A stretch of DNA of 64,000 bases from Orbus hercynius (GCF_003634275.1 NZ_RBWY01000001.1:803955-867954); one strand, 5' to 3'; positions 12,301-20,470 are shown, counted from the first letter of the stretch. Numbers and translations are program-made. Notes: generated by a model from the letters alone, not told the origin.

Positions 12301-15300
12301 GTACCCGCACCGGTATTTAATGCTAACACCGCTGCTTGCTGAATATCTGGATGACTAACCAAACGCGCCTCAATTTCAGTCAGTTCGACTCGAAAGCCAC
12401 GAATTTTAATTTGGAAATCGTTACGACCGATATAATCTATATTGCCATCGGCTAAATAACGCACCAAATCACCCGTCTTATAAATCTTGCCATTATAGCC
12501 TTGCTCTTTTTCCGCAAGAGTTTGAAATGGATTTTGAATAAAAACTTTACTGGTGAGTGCATTATTATGCAAGTAACCCCGCCCAACTCCAGCGCCACCA
12601 ATATACAATTCACCTATTGCGCCCATGGGTACAGGGCGATGGTATTCATCTAAAATATACAGTGAAGTGTTTGTCAACGCTTTACCGATCGGAACGCTAT
12701 GATCGAATGGTTGTTTTGCGTGATTTGTTAGATAGGTTACAGCAAATGTTGTCGTTTCAGTTGGGCCATAAGCATTAACTAATTTTACTTGAGGGTAAAG
12801 CGAACGAAATTTATTAACATGTACAGCAGACAATGCTTCTCCACCGACTAAAATATAATTTAATTGCTTCAAGTTTGTTAATTCATAGTCGACTAGTGCA
12901 TTGAAAAAGGTTGTCGTAGCAAAGAAGTTAGTGATTTTTTTATCACAAATTAATTGATCAAATTGCGCCAAATCTAAAAATACGTCTTTAGCAGCAATGA
13001 CAACACATGCACCATTAAGCAATGAACCAAATATATCATACGTCGAAGCATCAAACTGATAACCAGAGATACTCAGTAAACGATCGCTACAATCAATTTC
13101 AGTATAATTAGCATTAATCACTAAGCGATTAATATTGTGTTGCTCAATTAGTGTGCCTTTTGGTTTTCCTGTGGTGCCACTGGTGTAGATGACATAGGCT
13201 AAATCAGCTGGCGTGGTTTTTGTTTGCACATTTTCGATCGAATAACGTTGTAGATTATCAATAAAATCACGCTGATTGAGTGCAAGAACCGCTAAGTCGG
13301 GCATTAATCGAGCTAATTTATCCCTGTAAATGCTTTGCGTTAATACAGCTTTTAACTGCGCATCTTGCATAATAAACTCGTTACGCACATCAGGTGCATT
13401 CGGATCCATTGGCACGTATGCCCCACCGGCTTTAAGAATCGCTAAAATACTCACCACGATGAGTTCTGAACGCTCAAGATAGAGCCCAATTAAATCATTG
13501 GGTTTAATATCAAACGTCTCTTTTAAATAATGTGCTAGCTGATTGGCTTGCTCATTGAGTTGTTGATAAGAGAGCTCAATATCATTAAATATCACCGCCG
13601 TATTATGTGGTGTTTTTTGTACTTGTAGTTCAACTAATTCAGCAATAGTGTGTTTATTCGCATAAGGATGATTGGTTTCATTCCAATCAAAAATTAACCG
13701 TTGATAAGTATTTTCATCAATTAAACGCAAATCTGCTACCGGTTGTTGCCGCTGACATAGCCGAGTAAACTGTTGTAAAATACATTGATAAATCGTAATG
13801 TAATGATGTATGGTTTGCTCATGATATAACTTAGTTGCATAATTAAATAAGCCTGATATAGTCGGTTTAGAGTCATCGAGCATGACCGTCATATCAAATT
13901 TTGCTGACTGATGAATATTGTCACTTTGATATAATTTAACTACCTGAGCAATATCGCCCTGACTGACCGAAGAGCCAAATGATTGTACACCAAACATAAC
14001 CTGAAAAATGGGATGCCTTGACGCATCTTTCTCAATTGCTAACGCATCGACCAAGCGCTCAAAAGGTAAATCCTGATGGGACTGAGCTTGTTCAACTAAC
14101 TTGCTGGTTTGTAAAATAAAGTCTGTTAAACACGCCTTAGGCTCGATCGATTGCCTTAATGCCAAGGTATTAACAAAAAAGCCTAAGGTATTTTCAATGC
14201 CTTGATAATGTCGACCTGCAATGGGTGAACCAACTACAATATCTTTTTGATTACTAAATGCACCGAGTAACAAATAAAAACCACTCAATAGCACTGAATA
14301 GACGCTAACATTTAACTCATTAGCTAATGAGCGGATTTGCTTACTCAAAGCAGCATCAAGCTCAAATCGAATATCTTGTCCATGATAATCAATTTGCAGC
14401 GGCCTAACATAATCGGTAGGTAAATTTAGTGGTTCAAAACCAGCTAATTGTTGCTGCCAGAACAGTAATTGCTCAGCGATGACTTCACCTTGTAAATACT
14501 CACGTTGCCATAAGGCAAAATCTTTATACTGGACTTCAACTGGCGCTAAAACAGAATTTGTACTCAGAGCATAATCATCGGCACAACACATTGAAAAGTG
14601 TTGATATAAGCGGAAAAATTCATCGAAAAACAGATCCGTCGACCACCCATCAAAAGCCACGTGATGAATAATTATACTCATGTAATTATCACTTGCCAGT
14701 CGATAATGATTTACCGAAATAGGAAATTCTTGTGCGAGTGAAAAGACTCGATTTACATGTGCATAAATTGCTTTATCTAGTTCGGCTTGATTGGCACAAT
14801 CAATCGTATTGAGCGTAAATGGTGTGAGCTGTAAATCAATAACGTGTTGATACCCAATACCCGCTTGATTAGTTTTAATTAAAGTTCGTAAAATCTCATG
14901 GCGCTCAATAATCGAATGTAGGGCTTGCTCTACAAATCGCATATTAGTGCCCGGTAACAATTGAAAGACTAACGGGATATTATACGCATTACTGCCACCT
15001 TCATAACAATCAATAAACCAAAGGCGTTCTTGTGCAAAAGACAGTAATTGTTGTTGAGGATTATCAATCGGCATAATTGTAATTGACTGGCGTTGTTGAT
15101 TGTTACCATCAATAAATACGGCTAATGCTTGTGCGGTGCGATAAGTGAAAATATCTGCAACTCGCACTGCACGATTAAAGGCGCGTGCGATTTTACTCGA
15201 TAACTTAATCGCCAAAATACTGTTACCACCTAAGCGGTAAAAGTCATCGATAATACTTACAGAGGTTTGCTCAAGTCCCAATATTTCAGCGATAATCGCA

Positions 15301-18254
15301 ACTAATTGCTGTTCACTTTGGGTCGTTGGTTTAACATAATCGGTTTGACGTTGTAATGATGGTACTGGTAGCGCCTGACGATCGATCTTGCCATTAATAT
15401 TAACTGGCATCGATTCAAGATAAACAAATGCCGATGGTACCATGTATTCGGGTAACGTTTGCTGTAAATAATCAGCCAGTTCATCTTGTAAAAGCGGGTT
15501 ATCAGCTACGTAATAAGCGACCAGATATTTATGACCGGCACCATGATTTAAGGCCACGACCAATGCCTGCTTGATTTGAGGATGAGTCATTAAACGAGAT
15601 TCGATCTCGCCTAATTCAATTCTAAAACCTCGAATTTTAACCTGAAAGTCATTACGTCCAATATATTCAACATTACCATCGGGTAAATAACGCACCAAAT
15701 CTCCCGTTTTATAGATGCGATTATTATAGCTGCGCGCTTGTTGCTCTTCAGTCTGAAATGGATTATCGATAAATACTTTATTTGTCATTTCTGGATTGTT
15801 TAAATATCCACGTCCAACACCTGCACCGCCAATATAAAGTTCACCAATACAGCCCTTTGGAACCGGGCGACAGTTTTCGTCTAAAATATATAGCGTAGTA
15901 TTTGACAAAGGTTTACCAATTGGTACGTTATGCATAAATGCAAAACGGCTTTGGTTTGCCAAATACGTCAAAGCAAAGGTTGTTGTTTCTGTTGGGCCAT
16001 AACCATTAACCAATTTTACGTGTGGATAGCGTTTAAGAAATTTATTAACGTGCACGGCCGAAAGCGCTTCACCACCGGCTAAAACACAACGTAACCGCGC
16101 TAAATTAGGTAACTGTGCATCAACTAATGTATTAAAAAATGTCGCGGTAGCAAAGAAATTAGTAATGTTATGTTGTTCAATTAATTGATTAAATTTCTCC
16201 AAATCAAGGAAATTATCTTTCGTTGCAATCACAACTGCTGCGCCATTGAGTAAAGCACCAAAAATTTCATAGGTTGAAGCATCAAACTGATAACCGGCAA
16301 TGCTAACGATACGATCAGATTCATTAAGTTCAACAAAATTGGCATTAATAATCAATCGATTGATATTATGCTGCTCAATTAGCGTACCTTTTGGATTGCC
16401 CGTCGTACCACTGGTATAAATTGCATAAGCTAAATCGTTAACCGTTGTGTTAACAGCTACATTGTCAGTTGAATAATTGTGTAACATCAAGTTAAATTGC
16501 GAACAATTAACACTGATCACAGCTAAATCAGCCACTAGAGTTGATATTTTTTTAGCATAATTACCGAGTGTTATCACTGCTTTCAAGTTTGCATCTTGTA
16601 TAATAAAGCTATTGCGCTCATCAGGAGCATTGGGATCCATCGGTACATAGGCGCCACCAGCTTTAAGAATGGCTAAAATGCAGACAATAATATGTTCTGA
16701 ACGATCGAGATAAAGACCAACTAGCTCATTGGGTTTTATATCAAATTCAGCTTTTAGATAATGTGCTAATCGATTCGCTTTAGCATTAAGCTCGGCATAA
16801 GTGAGCTCTGTCTGTTCAAAAATAACCGCTGTATTGAATGGCGTTTTTTGACATTGTTCTTCGAATAATTGAGCAACAATTTTATCTTGTTCATACGGTT
16901 TTTCTGTTTGATTTAGCTCATAAACCAGATGTTGGTAGGCATTTCGATCGAGCAACTCAATATCGTTGATTGCAACATGAGCACGATCACTGGTTAAATA
17001 ATCCAGTAATGTGAGAAAAAGTGATTGATAAAGCGCAATAAATTGTTTAACTAAAGAACCATCTAATTGCTGCTCATTAAATTTTACACGGTAATTAAGT
17101 TGATGATTATGTTCTTCTTGCTCAAATACGAGCTTGTTAGATAAATCGATCTGAAACTCGTGATTAACACACTCATCGGCGATGCCGTCAAGATTCAGTC
17201 CGTGATCCCTGAAAAACGTTTGTACAAAAGCAACATCAAGAATATTCGAATTTTCAGCATATTGCATGATGTCATAAATGGGTAGATACTTCGCACCAGT
17301 TTGCTTAACCTCTTTATGATAATTTATCACATCGTCAATAACGCTTTGTAATGTTGAGTGGTGTTTGAAATGATAAACGACAGGGATTGTATTGACATGT
17401 GCGCCATATAATAATGCTTTCCCTTCATTAAGAACAATAGGATATACAAGTGGAATATCAGATTGATTAGCCATTTTATGTAATAATAGCGCCAAAACCA
17501 GTTGACCAAACATATACGTTGTCATTTTATATTGCCGGCGCAAGGTTCTGATCTTTTTATTGATTTGTTCATCGTAGCTAAATAGATACTCGGTGATAAA
17601 AGGCTTGAATTCATTTGAGTTATCTGACGAGATTTTGGGAGATTTTAAGAAAGTTAAATCAATATTTTTAACCTCTTTTAGCTGTTTTTGCCAAAAATCT
17701 GTCATATGCCGTTTCTGTTTTGCCATTATGTCATCAAATGTATCATTGAGCTGTTGATGTAGTTTGGTCTGTTCATCAATACTTGGAACAACATAATCAA
17801 TGCTATTATAGTTTTGGCTAATTTTAGTCCAAAACTCTTGCGTGCTCACACCATCAACCATAATATGATGGAAACTAAAAATAACACGATAACGCTGCTC
17901 ACCTAAATTAATCACATCAACGCGTGCTGGCGTGCTATTTTCTAAATCAAATGGTGCAGATACAAGCTGATTAATTTCATCATTGCTTAATGGATAATCA
18001 TGATAAGTAAACAATTCGTTTATTGGTGTACGGCCTTTAGGCTGCCAAAATATCCCATCGGCTTGATTTGAAATGGTATGGCAAGAAATAAAATGTTCGT
18101 GAATCAACTTCTCAAAACTATCCATCAATCTTTGCAAATCGATTTCGCCAGAGATGATATTGTCGGCGACAATATTATAGTCTGTTCTTGATGGATTTGA
18201 TAACCACTCGTAATAAAAAATAGATTGGTATGGCGTTAATTTTACTTTTTGCAT
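3360..18254 (-). CDS. four-module nonribosomal peptide synthetase NRPS1 (C-A-T-C-A-T-E-C-A-T-C-A-T-TE)
   Basis: Giant cytoplasmic assembly line of 4964 residues. Approximate domains: C1 5-440 (HHIMVDG), A1 450-955, T1 Ser near 1010 (LGGNS), C2 1065-1515 (HHVAFDG), A2 1525-2035, T2 near 2087 (LGGDS), E 2145-2595 (HHLNIDAVSW), C3 2600-3050 (HHAILDG), A3 3065-3555, T3 near 3608, C4 3670-4115 (HHIAFDG), A4 4125-4640, T4 near 4690, TE 4750-4964 (GWSLGG, Ser about 4821). All condensation and carrier motifs look intact. Ten-residue adenylation codes, read by eye against remembered GrsA: A1 DAYFLGGTFK (Val-like aliphatic), A2 DAYFLGATFK (aliphatic), A3 DAFFTGVVWK (unassigned), A4 DVWHFSLVDK (Ser). 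The GGDS carrier before E is usual for epimerizing modules, so residue 2 should be D. C1 is divergent and could be a lipoinitiation domain. The start is ATG 18254, with CAGG seven bases upstream; an in-frame TTG at 18275 lacks a ribosome site. Confidence 0.96.
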   Translation of the reverse strand: MQKVKLTPYQSIFYYEWLSNPSRTDYNIVADNIISGEIDLQRLMDSFEKLIHEHFISCHTISNQADGIFWQPKGRTPINELFTYHDYPLSNDEINQLVSAPFDLENSTPARVDVINLGEQRYRVIFSFHHIMVDGVSTQEFWTKISQNYNSIDYVVPSIDEQTKLHQQLNDTFDDIMAKQKRHMTDFWQKQLKEVKNIDLTFLKSPKISSDNSNEFKPFITEYLFSYDEQINKKIRTLRRQYKMTTYMFGQLVLALLLHKMANQSDIPLVYPIVLNEGKALLYGAHVNTIPVVYHFKHHSTLQSVIDDVINYHKEVKQTGAKYLPIYDIMQYAENSNILDVAFVQTFFRDHGLNLDGIADECVNHEFQIDLSNKLVFEQEEHNHQLNYRVKFNEQQLDGSLVKQFIALYQSLFLTLLDYLTSDRAHVAINDIELLDRNAYQHLVYELNQTEKPYEQDKIVAQLFEEQCQKTPFNTAVIFEQTELTYAELNAKANRLAHYLKAEFDIKPNELVGLYLDRSEHIIVCILAILKAGGAYVPMDPNAPDERNSFIIQDANLKAVITLGNYAKKISTLVADLAVISVNCSQFNLMLHNYSTDNVAVNTTVNDLAYAIYTSGTTGNPKGTLIEQHNINRLIINANFVELNESDRIVSIAGYQFDASTYEIFGALLNGAAVVIATKDNFLDLEKFNQLIEQHNITNFFATATFFNTLVDAQLPNLARLRCVLAGGEALSAVHVNKFLKRYPHVKLVNGYGPTETTTFALTYLANQSRFAFMHNVPIGKPLSNTTLYILDENCRPVPKGCIGELYIGGAGVGRGYLNNPEMTNKVFIDNPFQTEEQQARSYNNRIYKTGDLVRYLPDGNVEYIGRNDFQVKIRGFRIELGEIESRLMTHPQIKQALVVALNHGAGHKYLVAYYVADNPLLQDELADYLQQTLPEYMVPSAFVYLESMPVNINGKIDRQALPVPSLQRQTDYVKPTTQSEQQLVAIIAEILGLEQTSVSIIDDFYRLGGNSILAIKLSSKIARAFNRAVRVADIFTYRTAQALAVFIDGNNQQRQSITIMPIDNPQQQLLSFAQERLWFIDCYEGGSNAYNIPLVFQLLPGTNMRFVEQALHSIIERHEILRTLIKTNQAGIGYQHVIDLQLTPFTLNTIDCANQAELDKAIYAHVNRVFSLAQEFPISVNHYRLASDNYMSIIIHHVAFDGWSTDLFFDEFFRLYQHFSMCCADDYALSTNSVLAPVEVQYKDFALWQREYLQGEVIAEQLLFWQQQLAGFEPLNLPTDYVRPLQIDYHGQDIRFELDAALSKQIRSLANELNVSVYSVLLSGFYLLLGAFSNQKDIVVGSPIAGRHYQGIENTLGFFVNTLALRQSIEPKACLTDFILQTSKLVEQAQSHQDLPFERLVDALAIEKDASRHPIFQVMFGVQSFGSSVSQGDIAQVVKLYQSDNIHQSAKFDMTVMLDDSKPTISGLFNYATKLYHEQTIHHYITIYQCILQQFTRLCQRQQPVADLRLIDENTYQRLIFDWNETNHPYANKHTIAELVELQVQKTPHNTAVIFNDIELSYQQLNEQANQLAHYLKETFDIKPNDLIGLYLERSELIVVSILAILKAGGAYVPMDPNAPDVRNEFIMQDAQLKAVLTQSIYRDKLARLMPDLAVLALNQRDFIDNLQRYSIENVQTKTTPADLAYVIYTSGTTGKPKGTLIEQHNINRLVINANYTEIDCSDRLLSISGYQFDASTYDIFGSLLNGACVVIAAKDVFLDLAQFDQLICDKKITNFFATTTFFNALVDYELTNLKQLNYILVGGEALSAVHVNKFRSLYPQVKLVNAYGPTETTTFAVTYLTNHAKQPFDHSVPIGKALTNTSLYILDEYHRPVPMGAIGELYIGGAGVGRGYLHNNALTSKVFIQNPFQTLAEKEQGYNGKIYKTGDLVRYLADGNIDYIGRNDFQIKIRGFRVELTEIEARLVSHPDIQQAAVLALNTGAGTKYLAAYYVAKQPLNDVNLVAYLQQSLPEYMLPAVFIHLDAMPMNMNGKMDRKALPIPLLTNDESYTAPSNDTEVIFCQTFAKILGLDANTISIDDDFFKLGGDSISSIQLANRIKQSLGYYLSIKEIFNFRTVRALSDFVSGNKNTPPITIKAEQGILDGSMALAPIQQWFFRDAAQGKLPDFAHWNQSFLLHVPELDIDLLKLSVVKLLEYHDMLRMTYEHSQTPSYQPLPDELPFDVANIAGYSADKITQLLTDWQSHFKFNQGLLCHIGYLTGYADHSARIHVAVHHLNIDAVSWRIIKDDLQTIYQFFVQQSVLDPSMSAEAILGNKGTSYRQWVNQQQDYLPLANHEQAYWQTVLADLPSYHEHINHYRTDSLYHTKIQLSNVQTQWLLCQANQAYGTEINDILLTALAQSLKLAFNYDEHYVLLEGHGREDLFDDIDINNTVGWFTSMFPVKLVATNDNVVQNVASIKDSLRSIPHHGIGYGILIGYIDQALPAICFNYLGQFDSSQSNRSQQICQWRFSDEESGLSMSSRNRTTDFLSLNGAIIDEQLQFTITGYVSAEQGERFSMIFSEQLAHLIHQLTQCDRTYLTQADINQIISPILLNSLQMDREVEAIFPANSLQQGFIYHAAAQGELDNAYRIQMIWDYYNPIKAELLKQAWQLTQAKYPALRLRFSWDEELIQIIDKQSGFDWQFIDLSELNPAQQSLSINALVEQDELISYDLTKGNLFRIYLIKRAENDFCCLFNNHHAILDGWSLPILLNDVHHNYLALLNHQVLAPETDKSYLAAQSFLQTQIHETQLFWQNYLNIELEQENLASLLKPNVRHINLSEHKLVEDPQEIATVFKPELCRQLKALCKHNGFTLNALIQYCWHQQLSVFGNATTTVIGMTVSGRNLPIDGIENSVGLYINTLPVILTHTNDSVIDHIKKLQIQINDVNNHSNINLIELQKAGTRLFNSLFVFENYPISQSDQEQLTFVFKEGKEKLDYPLGVVAFDRDGEVTVKIKYAGELFSQSAIERLLQGIVLTLTQLIENPTIDIKALDLLTKAEKQQLLVSNSHHNIVPFERHKLVSELFEEQVQKTPHHIAIVYEQVALTYQSLNEQANQLANYLRQQIMIYPDDLIALYLDKSHYMIISILAVLKAGAAYVPISPSTPAERIELILNDTQAKGILTHAHYQTDLSALNTEKKPTIIAVDQPNVLEMVAQCDHNNIDTTTQANNLAYIIYTSGTTGQPKGVMIEHHGISNLATVQQAILDLEPDETKQSQKNVLWYSNYIFDAHAFEIYNALLNGHNLHILSESKRLDFMALAQYIEDNRIDFAFIPPALLDQDMALQLPVLTVGGEAISTELVQRYCQQGVKLINVYGPSETTVWAMAHHYRKDDLNTNLGQAIYNVTLYILDEHLRLVPPGVTGELYIGGAGVGRGYLNNPDSTKQSFICNPFQTSEEQVQNYNGRIYKTGDLVRHLPDGNIEYIGRNDFQVKIRGFRIELGEIESRLISHPQIKQALVLALNNRAGNKYLAAYYVADSQLEQAVISDYLQQSLPEYMLPAAFVHLHAMPVNINGKVDRKALPIPDFVMQTDYVAPQTSTELQLVNEVSTLLGLDVSSVSITDDFFRLGGNSILAIKLSNNIARIFDRAIRVADIFAYRTVQALAQYVDASNDQCQTITIIPVVDEQDQRLSFAQERLWFIDCYEGGSNAYNIPLVFKLLPKTQLPVVEQVIQAIMQRHEILRTLIKTNQDDVGYQQVVSLEQMPITINTINCHSQEALDKAIHCHVHRVFALAHEFPISVNHYSFADNDYMSIVIHHIAFDGWSVDLFINEFTHLYRYFMLIAQGNSALVASYNLPPVEVQYKDFALWQRNYLQGKVLDEQLQFWQQKLAHFEPLNLPTDYVRPLQIDYSGADVAFTFDVKLSKQIRRLASELNVSVYSVLLSGFYLLLSSFSNQKDIVVGSPVAGRHHQGIENTIGFFVNTLALRQCIDPKTSLTDFISQTSQLVEQAQDHQDLPFERLVDVLAVEKDASRHPIFQVMFGVQSFGSSSQGGEEDKLLEIYKSDHTHYQTAKFDMTVMLDDSKPVISGLFNYATKLYNQATIEHYITVYQGILQQFMKMKQQQQPLTELSLVDTATYQKLIFDWNKTRCDYPTDVTVHQLFERQVLRTPNNLALVYESDRLTYQELNEQANQLAHYLREQFDIQPDDLIALCLERSKYMLISILAILKAGGAYVPMDPNAPEDRIGYMLCDTQAKVVLTTDLSYDKVKPLVSTDQAALNLQSLQTSRMLSQYPTSNPAPWAKPKNLAYVIYTSGTTGNPKGVMLEHQGAVNRIVWMHNEYPITEQDHILQKTNYTFDVSVWELFWANWYGACIVFAHSELYKDNVYLSELIESEQITVLHFVPSMLVAFVETLEAQPDLQPKVQGLKYLFCSGEALNLYEVKKCQKLMPSCQIHNLYGPTEATVDVLYYDCNNPDIAQVLIGKPIANTSAYVLNELLQPVPIGGIGELFIGGDNVARGYLNNVPLSNERFITNPFQTATEKAQQYNGRIYKTGDLVRALSDGNIEYLGRNDFQVKIRGFRIELGEIEARLTQYAGVKHSIVIAHEQASGSKFLVAYYLADNEIDSPLLQAHLHETLPAYMVPSAFIHLSELPITSNGKLNRRALPKPELTDKVEYVAPENSIEVTLTEIFGNILKIAAQDISMQDSFFKLGGNSILAMMLNNRINNTLKIKLRLVDILSVRTIRELATKIATAQQQFNPIVEFNIANDKPKMFMIHPGLGGCDVYMSLANKLSAKYSCFGVDSYNLYHDDRIDDLKVLAQYYLDYLDKVVKKGEPITLLGWSLGGNIALEMAIQLESRGIKNIKIYLLDTWLLNPGDLNADVSPIDLNDVKNRFNIPEHLSDKLESMVRVDNKLVTQHLSAKLKTSQIVFFKAKHTHRSHELSQKYTLNNIDTYLDNLSQLKWIEIDCDHYTILAKELDIIEHIR

Positions 18255-18730
18255 ATTTTTACCTGTCAGTTTCAATAATCCATAATTTTACAAATCTAGC
18301 CATAACAATTGCGAAGCTAGTTTGTTTATCCAAGTATTGTGTCGTTTTATCGTAATGATTGTGTAATCTAATGTAATCTCTTAATCAAGATGATTGATTT
18401 ATCTATTATTTCAATATTTGGATATATTATATCGATAATCGAAATAAGTAAATCATCACACTAATTAGTATTATTCAATATCAAACATAAAATGTTATAT
18501 TACAATTAGTTATAAAATTGTATTTCTATAATTTAATTTATCGCTCCAAGCTTATTTACAATTGTAAAAATAGAAATAGTATTGATTAAAGATGAAGAAA
18601 AGATGGGTTGTTTAGTGCCTACTGAAACGATTAAGCTTGATTAATCAAGATAATAGACGGGCAGTGTGATAACTTTGGTAAATTAAGATGAGTTTGAGAG
18701 TGTGTCACAAAATGTATCAATCAATAGTGA
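18255..18730. promoter_or_regulatory. long AT-rich leader and upstream region of NRPS1
   Basis: No gene is supported here. On the minus strand there is a perfect TATAAT (plus-strand 18426-18431), but no convincing -35 at the right distance, so the promoter is not fixed. A perfect 14-bp palindrome CTTGATTAATCAAG lies at 18636-18649. The 11-mer TTAATCAAGAT occurs twice, at 18381-18391 and 18641-18651. These are candidate regulator sites only. I saw no clear Fur box. Confidence 0.35.
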
Positions 18731-18760
18731 TATAAAAAAACCCGATATAGATCGGGTTAC
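18731..18760 (-). terminator. intrinsic terminator of the zinc-ribbon membrane protein gene
   Basis: AACCCGAT (18739-18746), loop ATAG, ATCGGGTT (18751-18758) form a perfect 8-bp stem. Read on the minus strand it is followed by a run of seven T, about 50 bases after the stop of the gene at 18809. This is a textbook Rho-independent terminator that insulates that gene from NRPS1. Confidence 0.9.
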
Positions 18761-18808
18761 TATCTGTATATACAAATTAGCTATGTGTGATATTGCAATT
18801 ATTTTTAT

Positions 18809-19597
18809 CTAATTTTGTTTACCAAAATCAATAATATTGCCTTTTTTATCAAAAACATAATAGCTTGGTGGTAACGTTAATCGGAAATTATCATTCAGTA
18901 ATTTGATACCGCTATGACTCTCGTCAGAATATAAGCCTGTCAAATTTTTAATACCGGGCACCTCTTCTTCTGCCAATGTCCAAAGCACATCACCAGAAAA
19001 AAGATCTATCATTTCTAGTTGATACCCAGATTTAACTTTATTTTTAACAATGATATTATCAGTATCAACATATAAAATTGCAGCATCAATAGATAATGGT
19101 CTTAGACTTAAAAGTGACAAATTAGCAATAATTTTACCACTTGATTTATCATAACCAAATAATTCACCACCAATCTTTTCGACTCTAAGAATATTTTGAT
19201 CACTGTCACTATGATTTTGCGTCATAAAATCTGCCCGCAGTAATACACTATTTTGTTCATCTAAATCTTGGTATATTACATAAGCAGTACGAGGTGCTTG
19301 TGAACCTTCAGTTAACTGATTAGCATTATCTGTCAGGTAATTATGCCCAGTTGACATTGTAAATTTTTGGATTAATAAAAATACCCCACCAAAAATAACA
19401 AAACCCGTTACCAATATTAATAACAAATTGGTTGATTTTTTTGGGAGAGTTGAACTAACAAGTAATCCATCAACCTCGGTGCTACCATAATAACGATTAC
19501 CGCATTGATTACAATGAAAAAAATTTTCTGCAATGCGATTTATTTGTGTACTGCTACATTTAGGGCATTTTAAGTTTTTTATTATCTTTACTGCCAT
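18809..19597 (-). CDS. uncharacterized membrane protein with N-terminal zinc ribbon
   Basis: The 262-residue protein has an N-terminal zinc ribbon (C11-P-K-C14 and C29-N-Q-C32), a single hydrophobic segment at about 57-79, and a roughly 180-residue C-terminal part. The latter contains repeating short motifs (GELFGYDKSSGKII, DLFSGDVLW, YVFDKKGNIID) that resemble blades of PQQ-binding-like beta-propellers, a tentative reading. The expected topology is a ribbon in the cytoplasm, one membrane span and an extracytoplasmic sensor-like domain. I do not recognise a named family. It is transcribed alone and ends at a strong terminator. Confidence 0.75.
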   Translation of the reverse strand: MAVKIIKNLKCPKCSSTQINRIAENFFHCNQCGNRYYGSTEVDGLLVSSTLPKKSTNLLLILVTGFVIFGGVFLLIQKFTMSTGHNYLTDNANQLTEGSQAPRTAYVIYQDLDEQNSVLLRADFMTQNHSDSDQNILRVEKIGGELFGYDKSSGKIIANLSLLSLRPLSIDAAILYVDTDNIIVKNKVKSGYQLEMIDLFSGDVLWTLAEEEVPGIKNLTGLYSDESHSGIKLLNDNFRLTLPPSYYVFDKKGNIIDFGKQN

Positions 19598-19712
19598 ACA
19601 GGATTGACCACGCTATGAAATCTTCGGAGGGTTATTTTAGCAATCATTATAATAACTAGTCTCAAAATTGATATAAAATGTTTGGATTAAATATCATTTA
19701 AATTATATATCG

Positions 19713-19955
19713 TTACCATTTATGTTTCCAAGCGGGTAGTTTTTTTAAAATTACTGTCGCCGTCTGTTTTGCTACAGCATAATTCATACTGTGGTATTGC
19801 GTATATCGTAGGGTTAGATCCGCTAATTTTTCATTGAACGTTTTCATGGTCCCATCACTTTTAGCACAATATTTACAATAGTTTCTCGATATATCATATG
19901 ACGGATAATCTGCAATTTTAGTCATTGGCATACCGCAGGCGATGCACATTTTCAT
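19713..19955 (-). CDS. small zinc-ribbon protein (putative zinc ribbon domain family)
   Basis: The 80-residue protein carries CIACGMPM at its start and YCKYC at 26-30, giving four zinc ligands (C4, C7, C27, C30). A basic helical tail ends in WKHKW. This matches the small putative zinc-ribbon proteins whose N-terminus reads CxxCGMPM. I chose ATG 19955 because TGGA lies seven bases upstream and the family usually starts just before the first Cys. An in-frame ATG at 19970 would add MLDLI. Function is unknown; these proteins are sometimes fused or linked to regulators. Confidence 0.7.
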   Translation of the reverse strand: MKMCIACGMPMTKIADYPSYDISRNYCKYCAKSDGTMKTFNEKLADLTLRYTQYHSMNYAVAKQTATVILKKLPAWKHKW

Positions 19956-20099
19956 AATCAAATCCAGCATGGTATCGTTAAGTATTCATGCTACACCTGA
20001 TAACATCACATTTCAATGTCGATAACATGACTTAAATTGGTTTTTTTGTTATAGTATCTACTACATTTATTATATTTATTTAAAGGTGTTATTAAAACG

Positions 20100-20435
20100 A
20101 TGGAATCAATGCCTAATTGCCCTATTTGTCAGTCAGAACATACCTATCAAGATGGCTCACTCTATATCTGCCCTGAATGTGCTCACGAATGGGATCCTAA
20201 TGCAGCAGTAACACATGACGATACATTAATCGTTAAAGACAGTAATGGAAACTTACTAAGCGATGGCGATGATATTATTTTGATTAAAGATTTGAAATTA
20301 AAAGGGTCATCTACCGTATTAAAAAAAGGTGAAAAAGCGAAAGCAATTCGTTTAGTTGATGGTGATCATGAAATCGACTGTAAAATGGACGGTATGAAGG
20401 TAATGCTAAAAGCCTGCTTTGTTAAAAAAGCTTGA
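20100..20435 (+). CDS. yjdM: YjdM/PhnA-family zinc-ribbon protein
   Basis: The 111-residue product has the same length and pattern as E. coli YjdM (formerly PhnA). An N-terminal zinc ribbon (C7, C10, C24, C27) is followed by the conserved [21 protein letters not shown] and IDCKMDGM segments. Despite the old name, YjdM is not the phosphonoacetate hydrolase and its role is unresolved. AAAGG lies about 13 bases before the chosen ATG; the second ATG (codon 4) is also possible and would match the E. coli start better. Single gene. Confidence 0.92.
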   Translation: MESMPNCPICQSEHTYQDGSLYICPECAHEWDPNAAVTHDDTLIVKDSNGNLLSDGDDIILIKDLKLKGSSTVLKKGEKAKAIRLVDGDHEIDCKMDGMKVMLKACFVKKA

Positions 20436-20470
20436 TGCATTTTGTTTTATCACTGTGGCTTAAATCAGTT

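Noticed and set aside
18255-18275. Upstream TTG start for NRPS1 adding seven residues
   Set aside because: TTG has no ribosome site, whereas ATG 18254 has CAGG seven bases upstream and gives a normal C-domain start.
18421-18450. Fur box upstream of NRPS1
   Set aside because: ATCGATAATCGAAATAAG only loosely resembles GATAATGATAATCATTATC, and nothing else suggests a siderophore cluster.
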